Of a stretch of DNA of 64,000 nucleotides, positions 59,294 to 64,000 are shown piece by piece (position 1 is the first letter of the stretch; every line of letters starts with the position of its first letter). The notes under the pieces were generated by a model, which saw only the letters and a list, made by a program, of their open reading frames with translations, had not been told where the DNA came from and did not search any database. Source of the stretch: Byssothecium circinans (Eukaryota; Ascomycota; Dothideomycetes; Pleosporales; Massarinaceae); the NCBI GenBank assembly GCA_010015675.1, contig ML977023.1, positions 192,749 through 256,748 of the forward strand, given 5' to 3'. Position numbers and translations under genes: made by a program.

Positions 59294-59399
59294 TGGAAAT
59301 TGCATACCTAGCGAACCAATAAGGCCTTTCACATCAACTTAATTTAGTAGCATGCAACGAATTAGAGCGCAGGTGGCAAAAAAACGTGATTCTAATTCC
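59294..59399. repeat. Dispersed repeat, copy 2
   Basis: Aligns with 9341-9445 in the same orientation; the differences are mainly transitions. Confidence 0.65.
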
Positions 59400-59447
59400 A
59401 CCCGTGCCCGTGAGTCGTGCTTACTATTCCGTCTTTAGGTTTAGCGG

Positions 59448-60539
59448 ACATTAATCACAATCGCTGTGCCCATCACTGCCAAATCGTTCAGCAAGGCAGA
59501 CTCTGAAGGACGAGAATGTCGAAAGTTCCACTCCCATACCGGGTTTGCTGGCAAAGGAGTGTTGCATCGCTTGGTAAGTTTAGCGAAGCGCAAACATGAC
59601 ACGAAACGCGCCAGAACGGTATGCTTCTTGCAAGTGTTAGCTAGGGAAGGCATTCAGGCTCGGTGCAGGTCCAGTGTTATTCGTGTCCTCACTGGTATGA
59701 CCTGGTAGCCGTACAAACACGGTTGAAGACTAAACGCAGTGGAGAGGGCGTGATGGAGAGAGGAATATGCCAGGAGACTCCCAGCCTGCCACGCTGCGTG
59801 TAGCGCATATAGTAGAGGGCCCGTGATAATGATGTCACAAATATAAGGATAACTAGTTATCCCTAGTATAGCAATAATTAATCTAATTAGTATAGGTTTT
59901 TGTATCTGGAAACCACTCAAGTCGGAGTCACGTTAAAATCTCACCCCGGCGAACCGACGATCATCCAAGACGTGGGTCTATCAAAGGGTGGTAAAAAAGG
60001 TGACTCCGACTTCACCGGTGCGCATGAATAAGATAATGATTATCTTGGCGGAAGCAATACATTCCCTTCAACAAGCGTCAGCTGTGCCACTTTGCTCGCC
60101 CGCTGTGTAGTCTCCAGCGATTCATGAATAAAATGGAAAGTTTCACGGTAGAGAAGCAGTGCCAAAACACGGTTGTGTATAGTGCATAATGATCATGCTT
60201 TTTTTCAGGGGAACTTGTAACGACTGTGAGCCACCCATACTACATACACGTTAACACAGTAACGCTATGTACAGTAGGGGCAGGAAAAATCCAGCACTCA
60301 AACAAGACGCAGAAAACCGGAAAACCTTCCCATCCTCCTTGCGTTAAAAGACGCGTGCCCTATTCTCGAACTCTCCTGGGCGTTGTGTGAACCATTCTGC
60401 AGAACCTCCTCAAGTGGGGAACCTGTAACCAGTTTTTCCTTGCAAAAGACCCCATCTCAAGAACGCACCATCCAAATCACGCTAGTCTTTCAGGACGGGA
60501 AAGGTACTGAACGACGTGACTTGGAAGCTGGTCCTGAGC
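59448..60539. other. Intergenic, no gene seen
   Basis: About 1.1 kb with only short unsupported frames; AT-rich near 59860-59910. Confidence 0.5.
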
Positions 60540-60644
60540 TCAAGAAGCGCGGAGCTTTGTGATCGCGCAAGAATTGCACCGTCCATGGCCACATTTGCCA
60601 CAGGTTTTGACTGCGTAACGTATAGATGGGTATGCGCACTCGCA
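60540..60644 (-). pseudogene. Cys/His-rich cassette, copy 4 (terminal exon)
   Basis: An AG acceptor precedes a 35-codon exon (60644-60540) encoding CECAYPSIRYAVKTCGKCGH then GRCNSCAITK and a TGA stop. Length and cysteine pattern equal the last exons of copies 1 and 3. No matching KPKKY exon is visible upstream, so this is probably a fragment. Confidence 0.5.
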
Positions 60645-61369
60645 CTATGCAGTAATCGTCAGGGCTCCCCGATTTCACGCTTTGATGCTGTGGCGGACTC
60701 TACGTACGCACTGCCATACATAAACATATTCCGGCTGGATTACTGTTAGCTTAACGTATACATATTGGAAAAATCCTGCTATTGAGCTTACCATCTTGAT
60801 CTTTCCTTGCACAATTATTCTTCGCTGGGTAGTGGAGTCGCAGTAACTGGTTGGAAGGTGTGGGAAAAGGTAGTGTGAGACGTGATGAAAGTCGCTGGAG
60901 ACCGACCTCAGGGCTTCATTTATGTCGTTTCTTACCGCCTCTTCCTTCTCGACGCCGGGAACATCTCTCCGAAGTGAGCGGTTATCAATTTACCTGGAAT
61001 GTTCCTATCCTATGAACCTGTGGTTCTGAGAAGTTGACGCAGGAGACCGCCCAAGACGGGCCGATATGTATTCCATCTATTGGATGGGCTATGGTACATC
61101 GACCTACGCTGCAATGATGACCACAGGTAAGCATAGTGAAACCGGATCCGACAATGCAGGTTTCTTCTTTCATCGGCGGCAGCTGAAGGGGCGCCGGTAT
61201 TGGAACCAAGCGGTGGCATCCGTGGCACGGTTACGCCCCGGACCGCTTTGGGGCGTTCAGTCAGCCGCCAGCTTACCTTCAGTCGAACCACTTACTTGCT
61301 TATCGAGTCGATCCAACTGACCAAATACTAGCAGCCAAACTTTGTTGTTCGGATGAATATGCTTCCGTT
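60645..61369. other. Intergenic, no gene seen
   Basis: About 720 bp between the cassette fragment and the B relic. A 94-codon frame on the minus strand (61291-61010) has no motif. Confidence 0.45.
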
Positions 61370-61990
61370 AGAGAAAGGTGGCTAAGCTTGTCACTCGAAG
61401 TATTGCATACACGGCGAACATGAAGAGTGCAAGCGATGACATTATTCTCTTGGAGCCGAGAATATCGTCGGGAATGTTGAGTAGGCAGTGACGATACTAA
61501 CGGGCATCATGATCTGATTGACCTTTGGTATGTCAGTGATGGAGTGAATCTTATTTTGACCCTCATTCCGAAAATGTTAGAGCGCCGTTGAGTTGTTTGC
61601 CGAAGCAATATGGTTAGAAATTTCAGCGAGTTTAAATGTGTATAAACTGGCTGTGTTCATCTGCACGCTAGCATGTGAATATCCTAGCCATGTTGGCCAG
61701 GTTTGCGTCTTTGATACACGTGGCGCCTTCAAGGTTGAGCCACATACCCTTTTCGATCTATCCTTATTGGTTATGACAGGTTTTTGAGCTAGTAATTCAT
61801 ACCTCGCAGACGATGCCTGATCCGACTGTGTTGACGAGCGAGGTCCATTCCTTACAAGTGCTACTCAAACGAGCCTCAACAACCCGCATGTAATACTTCC
61901 TGGGATCCCATATTATGGCCTGCAATTCACGTTCACTTGCATTCTCATCTCTGCTCACTATGATCGTCTGGAGTGGATCATGTACCATGA
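61370..61990 (-). pseudogene. Family 1 relic B3
   Basis: Remnants appear in the order of B1. IIWDPRKYYMRVVEARL and CKEWTSLVNTV (61988-61797) match the end of exon 4. A heptad-like stretch around FKLAEISNHIASANNS (about 61680-61560) matches exon 6. NQIMMPVSIVTAYS then, in another frame, LALFMFAVYAILRVTSLATF (about 61520-61375) match the two helices. Stops and frameshifts separate them and the N-terminal part is absent, so this is a decayed partial copy. Confidence 0.7.
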
Positions 61991-62969
61991 CGTTGTCGTC
62001 ACCATCTTCCCATTCGTCCTCCGTCGTTGCATCGACCCGACCGGATCGTCCCTGTGTGGATGTCCGATCTTTCGCACGTTGATATTATTTATATTTTCTA
62101 TGAGGATTGCGTATGTGAGGTCCAAGATGCTTGTAACGAAATAATTCACATATGACGACCGCACGGTGTCAAGATTGAAGTTTAACTAGATCAAGCTCGA
62201 GTCATGGCCCGTCTTCATGCTTTCGTATTAATTTCATATACGTTCAGACTCGTAGCATGCAGAATGTTACAAGCCCTACTGGTAGCATGCAACACTGCCT
62301 CGTCAGAGGCTCTGCACCATCATAAAGGTGGTCAGAGTAAACGCAGTATTCCATGGTTGGCTCTTGAAACCGGTCAAATTGAAACACCGCCACCTTCCTA
62401 TGAATGACACAAATTATACTCGATGGCCACAAGAGGGTGATTGGTCAACATTCCTGCGGTGCTCGTAGTATATATTCCGATCATAGAATCCTTCACGATG
62501 CATGCAAGGACTCAGAAGCACCGGAAAACTCGTGACAGTACCTGAGGCGAGCTGCAAAAGGCTCAGCTTGACTTTCACACTAATAGCGGTCAGCAACACG
62601 TCCAACAGTGTATTTTTCTACTTGTTACCACTGTACTCTGTGCTGTGCGACGCATGTGCCTCAGAAGATGGTCGCACCGCGACTGCATACGGCGTCACAG
62701 AGAAGGCCTGGTCGCACAGGTGGAGTATCGGGTAGTATCCTTTTCTTCCCATTTTAGCGATGATCCCTTGATTGGGTGGATATCATAAGATCGCCTTTCG
62801 GTCTAGCGTTCACAAGCGGCATCCGATATTGGCGAGTTCGCTATACGTGGCAGAGCACAACATTTATAGCAGCATTTGATAAGTCGCATCTCACTTTCTG
62901 GTAGCACTGCAACAATACTAATTATTAGAAAAACCCTGTTTCGCAAGGGTTTGACATGTACAAGAGATA
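61991..62969. other. Intergenic, no gene seen
   Basis: Frames near 62100 on the minus strand might be remnants of the relic's N-terminal half, but I cannot align them. No other feature. Confidence 0.4.
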
Positions 62970-63094
62970 CCACCGGTTCTCGGCACATTTTTTCTCCACG
63001 TTACTCGACTCCCTTTCAAAGTTGTACATGTGCATATACAGAAGCAGGGGTCCGGAAAAGTCACGTGGAGGAAAAACGTGCCGAGAACCGGTGG
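62970..63094. repeat. 125-bp foldback: 32-bp inverted repeats with 61-bp loop
   Basis: The arm at 62970-63001 (starting CCACCGGTTCTCGGCAC) pairs with 63063-63094 at 30 of 32 positions. It lies about 160 bp upstream of the M20 peptidase start. It could be a small foldback element, a cruciform-forming site, or part of a transcribed leader. Confidence 0.9.
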
Positions 63095-63255
63095 CAGATA
63101 TCTACTGTAAGTCGTGGATAGAGAAAGAGCCCCAACACCCCACTTTTAGCGCACGTCATGCCAGAAGCGAATCAGGGTTCGAACTCAAGCTTCAAAGTTC
63201 ACGAGTTCCACCACAAAAAACTCCCACCTTCAATTGCCATCCCTAGACCGCGAAC

Positions 63256-64000
63256 ATGATACTCCAACACCTATCCCTCCTCGCTCTAACCTCCGCAACT
63301 ACAATAGCCCACCATCAAGCTCCTCTTCGACCCGAAACACCCCTTCTCCCCGAATCCACATCAGCCGAACTCCTCCACCTCCATCGCACCCTCGTCGAAA
63401 CCGAATCCATCACCGAAAACGAGCACGATGTAGGAAATGTGCTAGCCAGTTACCTCACCAAGCAAAACTACACCGTCGAGCTCCAACAAGTCTCCCCCAA
63501 CCGCTCCAACATCTATGCCTACGGCGCGAAACGCTCCACCACCATCCTCGTCTCCTCACACATCGACACCGTCCCGCCATTCTGGCCATACTACCACAAC
63601 AAAACCACCGATGTCATCGGTGGCAGGGGGTCCGTGGACGCGAAGGGTAGTGTAGCTGCTCAGATCATCGCTGCGCAAGGCCTGAGGGAGCATTTACAAG
63701 ACGATATATCGCTTCTTTTCGTCGTCGGCGAGGAGACGGGGGGAGATGGCATGCGCGCTTTTTCGTCGTGGTCGGAGCGGCCGTCGCCGGCGCATGAGGT
63801 TGTGATTTTCGGGGAGCCGACGGAGGCGAAGTTGGTATGTGGACATAAGGGCATTGTTGGATTTAATTTACATGTTAAGGGGAAGGCGGCGCATTCGGGG
63901 TATCCGTGGCTAGGCGTATCGGCTAATGATGTGCTGGTCAAGGCGCTGGGGAAGCTGTTGGAGTTGAGGGATAATGGGCTGCCTTGGAGCGAGAAATATG
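63256..64000 (+). CDS. Secreted M20-family zinc peptidase, truncated by window end
   Basis: The frame is open from an ATG at 63256 to the window edge (248 residues seen). The first ~19 residues form a signal peptide. Metal and catalytic motifs of the M20/ArgE/CPG2-like peptidases are present: SSHIDTVPP (His102, Asp104), GGRGSVDAKGS with bridging Asp128, and VVGEETGG with the catalytic Glu159 and metal-binding Glu160. GKAAHSGYP near residue 215 marks the start of the dimerisation domain. Secreted fungal members act as carboxypeptidases or N-acyl amino acid hydrolases; the exact substrate is unknown. The coding strand is C-rich to about 63600 and G-rich afterwards. Several N-glycosylation sites are visible. 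Confidence 0.93.
   Translation, partial: MILQHLSLLALTSATTIAHHQAPLRPETPLLPESTSAELLHLHRTLVETESITENEHDVGNVLASYLTKQNYTVELQQVSPNRSNIYAYGAKRSTTILVSSHIDTVPPFWPYYHNKTTDVIGGRGSVDAKGSVAAQIIAAQGLREHLQDDISLLFVVGEETGGDGMRAFSSWSERPSPAHEVVIFGEPTEAKLVCGHKGIVGFNLHVKGKAAHSGYPWLGVSANDVLVKALGKLLELRDNGLPWSEKY

Larger units (their letters stand above)
58955..59447. repeat. Composite repeat bounded by 25-bp direct repeats
   Basis: ACTATTCC(T/G)TCTTTAGGTT begins a 25-base block at 58955-58979 and 59423-59447, with one mismatch. Between them lie an inverted-repeat element and copy 2 of the dispersed repeat. It could be a small element with terminal direct repeats or a stack of insertions. Confidence 0.7.

Noticed and set aside
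63165..63200. A tRNA T-arm-like sequence (GGGTTCGAAC)
   Set aside because: No acceptor or anticodon stems can be drawn around it.

Overview
The window looks like nuclear DNA of a filamentous ascomycete (Pezizomycotina; a Dothideomycete is my best guess). This is inferred from many short introns (about 35-180 nt, mostly GT-AG), an Atg1 kinase with a long linker, a HET-domain protein, a cutinase, a fungal MFS transporter and an intron-bearing nuclear tRNA-Glu. Exon models were worked out by hand from reading frame, splice sites and family motifs. No alignment or RNA evidence was available.

Left part (1-40.9 kb), mostly single-copy genes: HET-domain protein (1470-3892, -), gamma-glutamylcyclotransferase-like membrane protein (4906-6141, -), cytochrome P450 (6586-8423, -), cytochrome c1 (11880-13201, -), CAAX protease Ste24 (13649-15187, -), F-box protein (15767-17486, +), M1 aminopeptidase (19045-22104, +), dolichol kinase (22787-25671, +), Atg1 kinase (28771-31765, +), MFS transporter (33172-35485, +), tRNA-Glu(CUC) (35711-35809, -), cutinase (37230-38194, +) and an arginyl-tRNA-synthetase-like protein with altered catalytic motifs (38875-40963, -). 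A 382-bp inverted-repeat element and a dispersed repeat lie at 8.8-9.45 kb.

Right part (41-63 kb) is accessory in character: gene-poor, repeat-bearing and built from duplicated families. Family 1 is a set of large proteins with two C-terminal membrane helices resembling CorA. They lie on the minus strand as two A-B pairs (A1 41.6-43.8, B1 44.6-46.9; A2 51.5-53.5, B2 54.1-56.3) plus a B relic at 61.4-62.0 kb. B1 and B2 read open throughout, A1 carries one in-frame TAG, and A2 and the relic are frameshifted. Family 2 is a small Cys/His-rich putative zinc-binding cassette in four copies (26.6, 48.6-49.3, 57.9-58.6 and 60.6 kb); three share a final exon of exactly 35 codons. Inverted-repeat elements (50.6-50.9 and 59.0-59.3 kb) and a 125-bp hairpin (62.97-63.09 kb) complete this region. 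The window ends inside a secreted M20 peptidase gene (63256 onward, +).

The housekeeping genes do not form a pathway; they are ordinary chromosomal neighbours. The best candidate for something undescribed is the duplicated CorA-like family at different stages of decay, interleaved with the Cys-rich cassettes. The catalytically altered ArgRS paralogue comes second.
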